Part shown: positions 19,402-28,029 of the stretch, piece after piece
How the letters are laid out: every line of letters begins with the position of its first letter
How positions within the stretch are numbered: the stretch's first letter is position 1
Assembly (NCBI GenBank): GCA_944389085.1
Contig: CALXLB010000053.1
Location: 1 to 64,000 of the forward strand
DNA from: an uncultured Spirochaetaceae bacterium
GTDB lineage: Bacteria; Spirochaetota; Spirochaetia; Sphaerochaetales; Sphaerochaetaceae
Direction: 5' to 3'
DNA length: 64,000 bases
Position numbers and translations under genes: made by a program
The notes under the pieces: generated by a model
Told to the model about the DNA's origin: nothing
Database searches by the model: none
What the model saw: only the letters and a program-made list of their open reading frames with translations

Positions 19402-19460
19402 TCGGCATTTTTTTGAGAAAGCCAAGTTATGCATAGTCAGGGCAGAAATGTCCCGATTTA

Positions 19461-19469
19461 TGCTATTAT
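19461..19469 (+). promoter_or_regulatory. Extended -10 box of ligA, leaderless arrangement
   Basis: TGCTATTAT ends exactly six bases before the ligA ATG at 19476. No Shine-Dalgarno sequence lies between. Confidence 0.5.
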
Positions 19470-19475
19470 CATGGC

Positions 19476-21587
19476 ATGAGCATTAAGGAAGAGATAGATA
19501 AGCTCACCCAAGAGCTGAAAGTGTATCAGGATAAATACTATAAAGAAGGTATTTCACTCGTTTCAGATAATGAATATGACAGACTCACTGATAGGCTTAT
19601 AGCTCTGGAGAAAGAGCATCCGGAACTGCAGCATCCTGATTCCCCGACAAAGCGTGTTGGTTCGGACCTCACAAATGACTTTCCTGAAGTAAAGCATACC
19701 ATTCCAGTCCTTTCGCTTGATAAAGCCTATTCAGATGCGGCTGTACTGGAATTCTTCTCACGCTCAATACAGAAAGAAGGCGGTGCACTATCTTTTGCCG
19801 CGGAAGAGAAGATAGATGGTATCTCCATGGTACTGTATTATGAGAAAGGCATACTTGTACGTGCTGTCACAAGAGGAAACGGGGAGGTCGGCAATGATGT
19901 CACTCCCAATATCATGACGATGCATTCTGTTCCTCTTTCTCTTCCCGAGCCTGTTGATATCGCAGTACGTGGAGAGGTCTATCTCGAGAAGGCTGATTTT
20001 GAGCGTCTGAATGCTGCTGAGGCTGATGAAGCAAAGAAAGCTGCCAATCCACGCAACCTGGCAGCTGGTACAGTACGGCGGCAGAAGAGCAGTGAAGCCT
20101 GCCGGGTTCCTTTGACAATTTTCTGTTATGAGGGATTCTGGAGCAATAAGGCAGAGACGCCTTCGGACCATCTTCACATTCTTTCATATCTCCGTTCTTT
20201 GGGTTTCCGTATCAATCCCCATCTGGCTTTCTTTGATTCAGATAAGGAGAAAGCCAGAAAGAAGCTTGATGATGCAGGCCTTGAGGGAGAGGCTTACAGC
20301 TTTGAGGAAATTGATGAATTCATAAAAAAGAAGACTGCAGAAAGAAAGAATCTGCCTTATGAGATAGATGGTCTTGTCTTCAAAATCAATGAACTCGGTG
20401 TAAGAGAGAAGTTCGGTTATACAGAGCACCATCCGCGCTGGGCAATTGCTTACAAATTCGAAGCACCGCAGGCGGAGGCGAAGCTTCTGGATATCACGGT
20501 GCAGGTCGGACGTACGGGACGTATAACTCCTGTTGCTGAGATAACTCCTACAAAACTCGGTGGTTCGACCATCAGAAGGGCAACACTGCATAACCAGGAA
20601 TATATCGATGAACTTGAGCTCGCTATCGGGGATACTGTCTCAGTCTCAAAACGTGGGGATGTCATTCCTGCAGTCGAGAGCGTGACAGAGAAAAACAATG
20701 AAGGGAATACTACTTATAAAATGCCTCTGGACTGTCCCTGCTGTCATTCTCCAGTCGTGCAGGTCGGTGGTTTGCAGTATTGTCAGAACTATGATTGCCC
20801 CGATCAGGTAAAAGGGCGTATCGCTTATTTCGCCTCTGTCGATGAGATGGATATCGTAACGCTGGGGCCGAAGACTGTTGAGCTTCTGTACAATGCCGGA
20901 CTGCTTAGGAATATAGAGGATATATATACTGCTGATTTTCAGAAAGCAGCAGGCCTTCCCGGTTTTGGAGATAAGAGCATAGAACTGCTGCAGAAAGGTG
21001 TTAAGGAAAGTCTTTCCAGACCTTTTGCTACTGTTCTCTCTGCTCTTGGTGTTGCTGATATAGGCAAGAAAAGCGCTGAAATCCTCGTAAAGAATGGCTT
21101 TGATTCGATTGATAAGATTCTGAATGCAGTAGACCGTAATGATACAGAAGCTTTTTCCTCCATTGCTGGATTTGGCACGGTTACGGGAGAGCGTATCATC
21201 AGGGCTTTTTCTTCAGAAAGGCTCAGGGAGACTATCGAAGCGCTGCGGAAAGCAGGTGTTCATATGTCTGCTGAAGAAGATGAAAAGGATGAAGAGGAGA
21301 ATGAACAGGTCTTTGCAGGACAGGTCTGGTGCATTACAGGTTCTTTCCAGCATTTCAATCCACGTACAAAAGCACTTAAGGAAATCGAGAAGCGGGGTGG
21401 GCGTACAGTCAGTTCCGTAACAGGTAAGACGACACATCTTCTTTCAGGTGAAGGCGGAGGATCTAAGCGCGCTGAGGCTGAGAGGCTTGGTGTGAAAATC
21501 GTAAGCGAGGATGAGTTCTTGGAGATGCTAGGGCAGGAAAAGGCGGAGACGGAGTCCGATGAGAATGGACAGATGTTTCTCCTCTAG
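19476..21587 (+). CDS. ligA: NAD-dependent DNA ligase LigA
   Basis: 703 residues. The adenylation domain has the nucleotidyl acceptor Lys112 in EEKIDGISM and YEIDGLVFKI; the OB fold follows (VGRTGRITPVAEITP), then a four-Cys zinc finger (CPCCHSPVV with YCQNYDCPDQ), helix-hairpin-helix repeats (LPGFGDKSIELL, IAGFGTVTGERII) and a C-terminal BRCT domain (about 612-690, WCITGSFQHFNPRTKALKEI). It seals nicks during replication and repair. It is divergent from the GH28 gene and 47 bases before the aminotransferase gene. Confidence 0.97.
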   Translation: MSIKEEIDKLTQELKVYQDKYYKEGISLVSDNEYDRLTDRLIALEKEHPELQHPDSPTKRVGSDLTNDFPEVKHTIPVLSLDKAYSDAAVLEFFSRSIQKEGGALSFAAEEKIDGISMVLYYEKGILVRAVTRGNGEVGNDVTPNIMTMHSVPLSLPEPVDIAVRGEVYLEKADFERLNAAEADEAKKAANPRNLAAGTVRRQKSSEACRVPLTIFCYEGFWSNKAETPSDHLHILSYLRSLGFRINPHLAFFDSDKEKARKKLDDAGLEGEAYSFEEIDEFIKKKTAERKNLPYEIDGLVFKINELGVREKFGYTEHHPRWAIAYKFEAPQAEAKLLDITVQVGRTGRITPVAEITPTKLGGSTIRRATLHNQEYIDELELAIGDTVSVSKRGDVIPAVESVTEKNNEGNTTYKMPLDCPCCHSPVVQVGGLQYCQNYDCPDQVKGRIAYFASVDEMDIVTLGPKTVELLYNAGLLRNIEDIYTADFQKAAGLPGFGDKSIELLQKGVKESLSRPFATVLSALGVADIGKKSAEILVKNGFDSIDKILNAVDRNDTEAFSSIAGFGTVTGERIIRAFSSERLRETIEALRKAGVHMSAEEDEKDEEENEQVFAGQVWCITGSFQHFNPRTKALKEIEKRGGRTVSSVTGKTTHLLSGEGGGSKRAEAERLGVKIVSEDEFLEMLGQEKAETESDENGQMFLL

Positions 21588-21634
21588 TGTCCAGAAGATG
21601 AAAAATAATGTATAAGTAAAGATGGAGGCTGCTT

Positions 21635-22936
21635 ATGAATATCCTTGCTGAAGAGCTGAACAGAACACTTTCTGACAGCATTGCGTATGGCTTTCTCTCT
21701 CCGACAGGCAGAAGAATGTACTTTCCCAAAGGAATCGTCGCCCAAAGTGATGAGGCCAAGGAGAAAGCAAAGAAATTCAACGCTACAGTCGGACTGGCTA
21801 CTAAAAACGGTGAACCTTTCTTTCTGAGAGATATCTGGTCATCATTCAAGGATGGGGTATTCAAACCATCACAGATTTTCTCCTATGCTCCTGGCGGTGG
21901 CGATAAGAAGCTCCGTGCTCTCTGGCGTGATAGCATGATTGAGAAGAATCCTGCTTTGAAAGGTAAGAAGTTCTCCCTTCCTATCGTTACCGGTGGTTTG
22001 ACACATGCTATCAGTATGACGGCAAGGCTCTTTGTCGCAGAAGGCGATGAGATTGTCTGCCCTGACCTTTTCTGGGATAACTATGATCTGATCTTCCGTG
22101 ATCTTATCGGTGCAGAGCCTGTACTCTTCCCATTCTATGGCTCAGATGGCGGGTTCAATATTGAAGGCATGAAAAAAGCTCTGCTTTCAGTGAAGGGCGA
22201 GAGGGCAAGAATCATACTTAATTTCCCCAATAATCCTACAGGTTATACCCCTTCAAAAGAGGAAGCTGAAAAGATTGTTGAAGCTGTAGTGGAAGTTGCT
22301 GATACAGGAAAGAAAGTCCTTGTACTCTCCGATGATGCCTATTTCGGGCTCTTCTTTGAGGAAGAGACGGAGAAAGAATCTCCCTTCTCATACTTTGCTG
22401 ATGCCCATGAGAATATCTTCGCTGTAAAGGGGGATGCTGCTACAAAAGAGGAGATGGTCTGGGGATTCAGAGTAGGATTCATCACATATGCATCCAAGGG
22501 CTTTACCGATGCTCATCTCGATGCGCTTACAAAGAAGACGCTCGGCCTTATCAGATGTACAGTATCTAACTGTGACAGACCTGGCCAGTCTCTGATTGTT
22601 GAGGCAATGGAGCACGGAATACATTATAATGAGGATAAAGCTGCAGTTTATAGCGAGATGAAGAAACGCTATGAAATAGTCCGCAATGCTGTGAAGAAGC
22701 ATGAGAATGAGACCCTTCTCACTCCTTATGCTTTCAATTCCGGTTATTTCATGGCTTTCGATACCCATGGCAGAAGTGCTGAGGAGCTGAGGACCTATCT
22801 CTTGGATAAGTATCAGATCGGTGTTATCAACATCATGGGTGGAACATTGCGTCTGGCATACTGTTCTGTAGAACCTGAAGGTCTTGAGGAACTTGTTGAT
22901 ACTGTCTATAAAGCAGCAGGAGAGATATGGAACTGA
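21635..22936 (+). CDS. PLP-dependent aminotransferase, class I/II
   Basis: 433 residues with the fold-type I aminotransferase pattern: YAPGGGDKKLRALW, TGGLTHAISM, LNFPNNPTGYTPSKEEAEKIV, VLSDDAYFGLF and the PLP-binding Lys region VKGDAATKEEMVWGFRVGFI. The N-terminal segment, LSDSIAYGFLSPTGRRMYFPKG, is longer than in aspartate aminotransferase and resembles a little-studied spirochaete/clostridial group. The amino-acid substrate cannot be assigned. It has a GGAGG ribosome-binding site and its stop overlaps the next gene's start by ten bases, so it is coupled to the ModE-like regulator. Confidence 0.85.
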   Translation: MNILAEELNRTLSDSIAYGFLSPTGRRMYFPKGIVAQSDEAKEKAKKFNATVGLATKNGEPFFLRDIWSSFKDGVFKPSQIFSYAPGGGDKKLRALWRDSMIEKNPALKGKKFSLPIVTGGLTHAISMTARLFVAEGDEIVCPDLFWDNYDLIFRDLIGAEPVLFPFYGSDGGFNIEGMKKALLSVKGERARIILNFPNNPTGYTPSKEEAEKIVEAVVEVADTGKKVLVLSDDAYFGLFFEEETEKESPFSYFADAHENIFAVKGDAATKEEMVWGFRVGFITYASKGFTDAHLDALTKKTLGLIRCTVSNCDRPGQSLIVEAMEHGIHYNEDKAAVYSEMKKRYEIVRNAVKKHENETLLTPYAFNSGYFMAFDTHGRSAEELRTYLLDKYQIGVINIMGGTLRLAYCSVEPEGLEELVDTVYKAAGEIWN

Positions 22937-23289
22937 GCACGAAACTCTACATTCTCGATGAAGAAGGAAAGAAGTTCATGGGAGCGGGAGTTCTCTGGCT
23001 TCTTGAAGGTGTCGAGAAGACGGGTTCGCTGCTTTCAGCTGCAAGGAGCATGGGCTTGTCTTATACAAAGGCACGTGGAATGCTCGATTCTCTTGAAGAA
23101 AGTCTGGGGCGTCCGGTCCTGGACAGAAAAAAAGGCGGAGCGGAGCGTACAGGTGCATCGCTTACACCTTTTGCGAAGAAATTTATTTCCCTATATAGGG
23201 AATTCCAGTCTGAGGTGAAGATGGAGGCAGAGAGAAAATTCGAGGACTTCACTGCTTCTGTCAGGCTCCTCATGGAGGATGAAAAATGA
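22927..23289 (+). CDS. ModE N-terminal-like winged-helix protein
   Basis: 120 residues, almost all a LysR-like winged helix of the ModE N-terminal type: ALWLLEGVEKTGSLLSAARS-like segment (27-44), SYTKARGMLDSLEESLGRPVL and the wing with GGAERTGASLTPFAKKFI. The molybdate-binding domains of full ModE are absent, so it is either a short DNA-binding regulator or one that responds to something else. It overlaps both neighbours, the aminotransferase and the phosphofructokinase, by a few bases. A molybdo-hydroxylase-like operon lies 7 kb away, but no molybdate transporter is in the window. Confidence 0.78.
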   Translation: MELSTKLYILDEEGKKFMGAGVLWLLEGVEKTGSLLSAARSMGLSYTKARGMLDSLEESLGRPVLDRKKGGAERTGASLTPFAKKFISLYREFQSEVKMEAERKFEDFTASVRLLMEDEK

Positions 23290-24629
23290 GTACTATAGCA
23301 GATAAGTCACAGTACGATTTCACCATCGAGACGCTAGGGCCAGCCAAGCTCAGCTCTCCGATCAGAATGTCCAAGAGAGGAGGCGATGGACTTGCGGATT
23401 ATGTTCGCGATAGTGACCGCATTCTCTTCTCAATTGAAGCGGAGGAAATCGGAGGCAAGTCCGAGTTGCTTCATTCCGATACTCTTGAGATAGCAGGACC
23501 GAGGGAGAAGATTTATTTCAACCCAGCCCATGTTCATGCGGCAATCTGTACCTGTGGTGGTCTTTGCCCCGGACTGAATAACGTTATCAGGTCTGTCGTC
23601 CGCTGTTTCTGGTACCGCTATGGTGTAAGAAGAATCTCTGGCATCCAGTATGGTTATCTGGGACTTCTGGAAAACTCTCCATGGCCTGTGATTCCTCTCG
23701 ATCCGGATGTCGTCGATGATATCCTGGAAAAAGGCGGTACTATCCTTGGTTCTGCCCGTGGTGGTGGAAAGCAGGTGGAGGAGATTGTTGATTCTCTCGA
23801 GAGAATGAACATTAACATTCTTATCGCTATCGGTGGTGATGGTACTCTCCGTGGTGCTCAGGATATTGGCGAGGAAATCAAGAGAAGAGGCTTGAAGATT
23901 GCTGTTGTAGGTGTTCCTAAGACTATCGACAACGATCTCTCCTTCATCGATGCTTCCTTCGGTTTCGATACAGCTGTCGCCCAGGTTGTTCCTGTTATCA
24001 GAGGAGCACATGCTGAAGCAACAGGTGCAATCAATGGAATCGGCCTTGTGAAGGTCATGGGCAGGGAGTCTGGCTTTATTGCTGCAAACGCATCTCTTGC
24101 ACAGTCAGATGTCAACTTCTGTCTGATTCCTGAGTCTCCATTTGATCTTGAAGGACCTAACGGACTTCTTGAGAACGTCAAGAGACGTCTTCTGGAGAGA
24201 GGGCATGCTGTTATTCTCATTGCAGAGGGTGCTGGTCAGGAATTCCTTCCGAAGACAAATGAGACGGATGCTTCTGGCAATCTCAAGTTCCATGATATTG
24301 GAATATTCCTGAAGAATGCTATGAAAGAGTATTTCTCTGAACAGGGCATTTCAACAACAATCAAGTACATAGATCCGTCATACATCATCCGTTCAGCCCC
24401 TGCAGATAGCTATGATTCTATCTACTGTGCAAGAATCGGAGCCCATGCTGTCCATGCGGCAATGGCTGGAAAGACACAGTGCATCGCTTCAAGGGTGAAC
24501 AATCAGTTCGTATATGTACCTATCAAGGTCGCTGTATCCAAACGCAGCCATGTCGATATCGAAGGTTCGCTCTGGAGAGATGTTCTTGAGAATACAAGAC
24601 AGCCGTTCTCAATGAAGAACGAAGGCTGA
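23286..24629 (+). CDS. pfk: 6-phosphofructokinase, long PPi-type-like, ATP-type residue
   Basis: 447 residues. TCGGLCPGLNN, GGDGT (183-187), the catalytic PKTIDND (211-217) and KVMGRESGFIAA identify a group II/III phosphofructokinase. Enzymes using pyrophosphate have GGDD at the first site, while GGDG with PKTIDND is found in ATP-dependent members such as the trypanosome enzyme, so ATP use is the better guess. It phosphorylates fructose 6-phosphate in glycolysis. The start overlaps the regulator gene by four bases, so this is an operon from the aminotransferase onward. Confidence 0.93.
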   Translation: MSTIADKSQYDFTIETLGPAKLSSPIRMSKRGGDGLADYVRDSDRILFSIEAEEIGGKSELLHSDTLEIAGPREKIYFNPAHVHAAICTCGGLCPGLNNVIRSVVRCFWYRYGVRRISGIQYGYLGLLENSPWPVIPLDPDVVDDILEKGGTILGSARGGGKQVEEIVDSLERMNINILIAIGGDGTLRGAQDIGEEIKRRGLKIAVVGVPKTIDNDLSFIDASFGFDTAVAQVVPVIRGAHAEATGAINGIGLVKVMGRESGFIAANASLAQSDVNFCLIPESPFDLEGPNGLLENVKRRLLERGHAVILIAEGAGQEFLPKTNETDASGNLKFHDIGIFLKNAMKEYFSEQGISTTIKYIDPSYIIRSAPADSYDSIYCARIGAHAVHAAMAGKTQCIASRVNNQFVYVPIKVAVSKRSHVDIEGSLWRDVLENTRQPFSMKNEG

Positions 24630-24637
24630 AACCAATG

Positions 24638-24659
24638 CTCCCATGCTCCGGCATGGGAG
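24638..24659 (+). promoter_or_regulatory. Stable hairpin covering the ribosome-binding site of the MBL gene
   Basis: CTCCCATGC (24638-24646) pairs perfectly with GCATGGGAG (24651-24659) around a TCCG loop. The 3' arm carries the GGGAG that is the only Shine-Dalgarno sequence for the ATG at 24667. It may end or slow the pfk transcript or limit translation of the next gene; there is no T run, so a simple terminator is less likely. Confidence 0.55.
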
Positions 24660-24666
24660 AACTTCT

Positions 24667-25491
24667 ATGTTAAGACAGACTATTACTGAGATTGCAGGCG
24701 GCACGTGGTGTATCAACGAGTTCAATCTTGTTAATGCTTTTGTCGTGGAAGGCGATAAACGTGCCGCTATCATTGATACAGGCTGCGGGTTAGGGGATAT
24801 CAGAAAAGTAGCAGAGAGTGTTACTGAAAAGCCCCTTTCCGTTTTCCTTACGCATTCCCATCCCGATCACACAGGTGGTATCTATCATTTCAAGGATTGC
24901 AGTATCTATATGAATGATGAAGACGCCTCCGCTGAGATTTTCGGATTTAAAAGAGATAATGAATTCCGGAAAAACTATGTTAAGAGCAGAGGTCCTGTGA
25001 GAAATCCTGGACATGTAGAGGAGATGCTTTCTCTTATTCCTTCTCCTGAACCGGATTGTGAATTTTCATTCCTCAGTATAGATGATGGCTCTGTTCTTGA
25101 TTTGGGAAACAGGACCTTTGAATGTATTCATACTCCAGGGCATACAGAAGGCAGCATCTGCTTTCTGGATACCTCAAGAAGAATCCTTTTCAGCGGAGAC
25201 ACTGTCAATAATTCCATCATCCTTTCCCGTCAGAAAGATAACAACACCTCGCTTATAGAAAAATACCATAAGACACTTGCCAAGCTTTGGGAAAGACAAA
25301 CGGACTTCGACGTACTTGCCATCGGTCATGAAACAGCTGTTATCGACAAAGCTCTGATTCATGACTACCTGAGGCTGACAGAGGGTCTTCTGGACGGAAC
25401 AATCAAAGGTGGATACGAAGAAAAGGGCTTCAGGAAGGGCGATGTCGCAAGATTTGGAAAAGCCGAACTGTGGTATCAGTGCGATCAGTGA
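24667..25491 (+). CDS. Metallo-beta-lactamase-fold hydrolase
   Basis: 274 residues from the ATG at 24667; an ATG at 24643 would lie inside the hairpin stem. The metal-binding motifs are all present: THSHPDHTGG (HxHxDH), HTPGHTEGSICF, FSGDTV and AIGHE. This is the glyoxalase II/flavoprotein-like branch of the superfamily, which hydrolyses thioesters or phosphoesters; the substrate is not apparent. It lies 37 bases after phosphofructokinase in the same direction with its ribosome-binding site locked in a hairpin. Confidence 0.85.
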   Translation: MLRQTITEIAGGTWCINEFNLVNAFVVEGDKRAAIIDTGCGLGDIRKVAESVTEKPLSVFLTHSHPDHTGGIYHFKDCSIYMNDEDASAEIFGFKRDNEFRKNYVKSRGPVRNPGHVEEMLSLIPSPEPDCEFSFLSIDDGSVLDLGNRTFECIHTPGHTEGSICFLDTSRRILFSGDTVNNSIILSRQKDNNTSLIEKYHKTLAKLWERQTDFDVLAIGHETAVIDKALIHDYLRLTEGLLDGTIKGGYEEKGFRKGDVARFGKAELWYQCDQ

Positions 25492-25588
25492 AGTTGTTTA
25501 GAATCTCGTTTTCCTTCTGCCCCGAAATGGTAATGGAGGTATGAATACAATATCTCCATAATAGTTAAAGTGGCATCTACGGTGATTT

Positions 25589-25954
25589 TTATTTCTTGTT
25601 GTTCTTTTTCCTGTTCATAAGTTTTTTGTCAAATGACAGAAAATCTTCTCCACATTTGCTAAAGCCGGCAAGAAGAATGCAATCCACATAATCAAATTTC
25701 GTATCAGCATATATGGAGAGAGCTTCTTTGATCTGCTCTTTCCTTTCTATTGAGATGTCATCCAGCAGATTTAGCAATACTGCTGAAACTTGCTTTCTGC
25801 CTATTCCATATATTTTGTTCAGTACATATATGACTTCCGGAATTACTTCCGGATAGGTATTACAACCTTCTGAAATGACATCGGAGGCTTTCTGTGCCTG
25901 TTCGGGGATATCATTAAGCAGATATCTCAGAATATAATTTGTATCAATGTACAT
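25589..25954 (-). CDS. PIN-domain toxin (VapC-like)
   Basis: About 121 residues from the ATG at 25954 (MYIDTNYILRYLLNDIPEQ), the normal PIN start; a longer frame exists but overlaps the antitoxin gene. Acidic residues of the PIN active site are visible in MYIDTN, the EVIPEVIYVL segment and FDYVDCILLA, with FLSFDKKL near the end. PIN toxins are Mg-dependent RNases cutting tRNA or rRNA. It overlaps the antitoxin gene by 11 bases, the usual order of antitoxin first. It is the second gene of a likely type II toxin-antitoxin pair. Confidence 0.85.
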   Translation of the reverse strand: MYIDTNYILRYLLNDIPEQAQKASDVISEGCNTYPEVIPEVIYVLNKIYGIGRKQVSAVLLNLLDDISIERKEQIKEALSIYADTKFDYVDCILLAGFSKCGEDFLSFDKKLMNRKKNNKK

Positions 25955-26222
25955 TCTGCTTATCCTTGCCGTATTTTTCTTCCATAGCTCTGCCGAATGC
26001 ATTTTTCTCAAGTGGAATCAGTTCTGGATTCGCATAATCATGGAGCAACCCAAAGGCTTTCAGGTCCGTTTTTTTCTTTTTTTGTCTCTGCATGATTATA
26101 CTTCCATCGGAAGCCTTCGTTATTTCTATTTTATCCCCCTCTGCAATCCCTGATGACTCCGCTATCTCTTTGGGAATTCTCACGCCAAGAGAATTGCCCC
26201 ATCTTGATACTGTAGAAATCAT
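25944..26222 (-). CDS. AbrB/MazE-type antitoxin
   Basis: 92 residues. The N-terminal 45 residues form a SpoVT/AbrB swapped-hairpin DNA-binding domain (VSRWGNSLGVRIPKEIAESSGIAEGDKIEI), typical of MazE and of VapB antitoxins paired with PIN toxins. The tail (LKAFGLLHDYANPELIPLEKNAFGRAM) probably wraps the toxin. AGGAAGG lies upstream of the start. It would neutralise the PIN toxin and repress the operon. Confidence 0.85.
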   Translation of the reverse strand: MISTVSRWGNSLGVRIPKEIAESSGIAEGDKIEITKASDGSIIMQRQKKKKTDLKAFGLLHDYANPELIPLEKNAFGRAMEEKYGKDKQNVH

Positions 26223-26380
26223 TCTTGTTCCTTCCTGATTTATAGCGTATATCTACATTGTATATCCGTCAAGGATTCATGATATTCGGAGTCCTTATAG
26301 TTCTTATGAGGAGAAGGCTGATCTGTAGTATCAATACAATCGATAGATAATAATTGCGTATTGTGACCGCTCAAATACTA

Positions 26381-26407
26381 TTGTAAGATTCTAAATTAGA
26401 ATATATT
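26381..26407 (+). promoter_or_regulatory. Promoter with inverted repeat before the BspA-like gene
   Basis: ATTCTAA-A-TTAGAAT (26388-26402) is a perfect 15-base inverted repeat lying between TTGTAA (26381-26386) and TATATT (26402-26407). Its position in the spacer suggests an operator for a repressor. The spacer is short (15 bases), so the exact boxes are uncertain. Confidence 0.4.
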
Positions 26408-26422
26408 GCAGAGGGGGATTAC

Positions 26423-27331
26423 ATGAAAGTATTCCGTATTGTTTGCCTTTTGCTTGCTTCGCTTATATTCTCATCTTGTGATTTCTTCACAACGCTGATT
26501 GATAACACTCTAATGTGCAGGCATTCAGACATCACAGTGAATGTAAAGGGTGAAAGATTGTTGTGCAACAAGTGTTTTCTGGATTTCACTGACAAAGACA
26601 ATGCTGATACAGAGGTTGAAGCGAATGTGTTACGGATAAGCCCTGATGATGGCCTGATAATAGGAAATGAGTGGAATTCTAGGAAAAACCTGTTCACGGC
26701 ATATCCGGAGGCAGAGACGATAATCGTGGAGGATGGAGTTACGACAATCCGTAATGAAGCTTTCAGAGGACAAGCTCTGGAACGTCTTGTCCTTCCATCT
26801 TCTCTTGATACTATCGATATATTCTCATTCCGGGAATGCACGAATCTCATGTCAATTGAGTTCGTAGAAGGGCTTGAAGCTATCGGTGGTGGCGCATTCT
26901 ACAAGTGCACAGCGCTTCAGAATATCAAGCTGCCAGCTTCGCTTACAACACTTAATGGGGTAGTGATCAGCAGTTACAACCCATTCATGCCGAATGAGTA
27001 CTATGGTGCTTTTGATGGCTCTGCTAATCTGAGAAACATTGAATTTGAAGAAAATAGCAGACTTTCTTATATCGGTTCATGGGCTTTCAGAGATTGCTCA
27101 AGGCTTGAGGAAATTACTATTCCAATCTCTGTCACAGCAATTGGAGATGAAGCGTTCCTCAGATGCGGAGATCTGAAATCTTTCAACTTTGAGGGAAATG
27201 CTGAGGAGTGGGCACTCGTAAACAAAGGAAGCAACTGGAACAAAGATGCTGGATTTACATCCGTCAGATGCCTGAATGGTACACCTGATGATACATCTGA
27301 TGATGTAATCGTTTCTGTGGAGGATGTATGA
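26423..27331 (+). CDS. BspA-like leucine-rich-repeat lipoprotein
   Basis: 302 residues. A lipoprotein signal ends at LIFSSC (Cys20). A Cys-rich segment (MCRHSD and LLCNKCFLDF) follows, then LRR_5/BspA-type repeats from about residue 100: VEDGVTTIRNEAFRGQALER, LPSSLDTIDIFSFRECTNL, GGGAFYKCTALQNIKLPASL and IGSWAFRDCSRLEEITIP. Such Treponema-pallidum-type repeats are found on surface proteins of host-associated bacteria and bind host or bacterial ligands. It would sit on the outer membrane. It ends by overlapping the next gene start by four bases. Confidence 0.85.
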   Translation: MKVFRIVCLLLASLIFSSCDFFTTLIDNTLMCRHSDITVNVKGERLLCNKCFLDFTDKDNADTEVEANVLRISPDDGLIIGNEWNSRKNLFTAYPEAETIIVEDGVTTIRNEAFRGQALERLVLPSSLDTIDIFSFRECTNLMSIEFVEGLEAIGGGAFYKCTALQNIKLPASLTTLNGVVISSYNPFMPNEYYGAFDGSANLRNIEFEENSRLSYIGSWAFRDCSRLEEITIPISVTAIGDEAFLRCGDLKSFNFEGNAEEWALVNKGSNWNKDAGFTSVRCLNGTPDDTSDDVIVSVEDV

Positions 27332-27936
27332 AAAAGATTATGATTGCTACCGTTCTCATTCTGATGGTTCTTCCTCTCAGCGCTACAGATTTCCGAATAG
27401 GTCCATGTCTCGGATATGTGTTCACTCCTCAAGCCATGCCTACTAGCGAGACAGATAGCGGAGTCTATACAAAGCCAGCAGGGGGCTTTAATCTCTCGCT
27501 GCATGGCCTTTTCGTCTTTGAATTCACCGATTCTACATTCAAGGGAGGTGTTGATTTTGCAGCTAGCTTCATATCGTTCCCTGTTGGAGGTGATGGCGAT
27601 TTCTTCCATAGACCTTTAGAGCAAGGTGGAGGCAGAATAGGTATCGCTATTGTTTATCCTGTAATCGAGGAAGATCTGGAATTGGCATTGGCTGTTGGTT
27701 CTGTTCTAATCGTACAGGAACATAAAGCTCAGGATGGCAGCTTCAATTCAGTTATTTCCACGGGGCCCTATTTCGATGCAATGGCCCATATCATCTTCGA
27801 TAACTTTGGCCTTGGTGTAGGTTTTGGTGGAGAAATGCTCTATCCGATTGCTTATCATATTGATGACATTAATAGTCCGATGAAATTCGGAGAATATGCG
27901 CTATATGCACATGTGGGCGTATTCTATAGATTCTAG
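27328..27936 (+). CDS. Exported small outer-membrane-barrel-like protein
   Basis: 202 residues. A signal peptide (MKKIMIATVLILMVLPLSA) is followed by alternating hydrophobic strands with many Gly and aromatic residues, and the chain ends in Phe (ALYAHVGVFYRF), as many outer-membrane barrels do. No family was recognised with certainty. It is coupled to the BspA-like lipoprotein by a four-base overlap, so the two may form a surface pair, for example an anchor or secretion partner. This last point is inference. Confidence 0.6.
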   Translation: MKKIMIATVLILMVLPLSATDFRIGPCLGYVFTPQAMPTSETDSGVYTKPAGGFNLSLHGLFVFEFTDSTFKGGVDFAASFISFPVGGDGDFFHRPLEQGGGRIGIAIVYPVIEEDLELALAVGSVLIVQEHKAQDGSFNSVISTGPYFDAMAHIIFDNFGLGVGFGGEMLYPIAYHIDDINSPMKFGEYALYAHVGVFYRF

Positions 27937-28029
27937 GCCGCTGATATGCCCTATGAAGCTGGATGATGTGGACTTATTCATTTCTACTGATTCTTTTGTT
28001 GATGAGTAATATGATTATTTATTTCCTGC

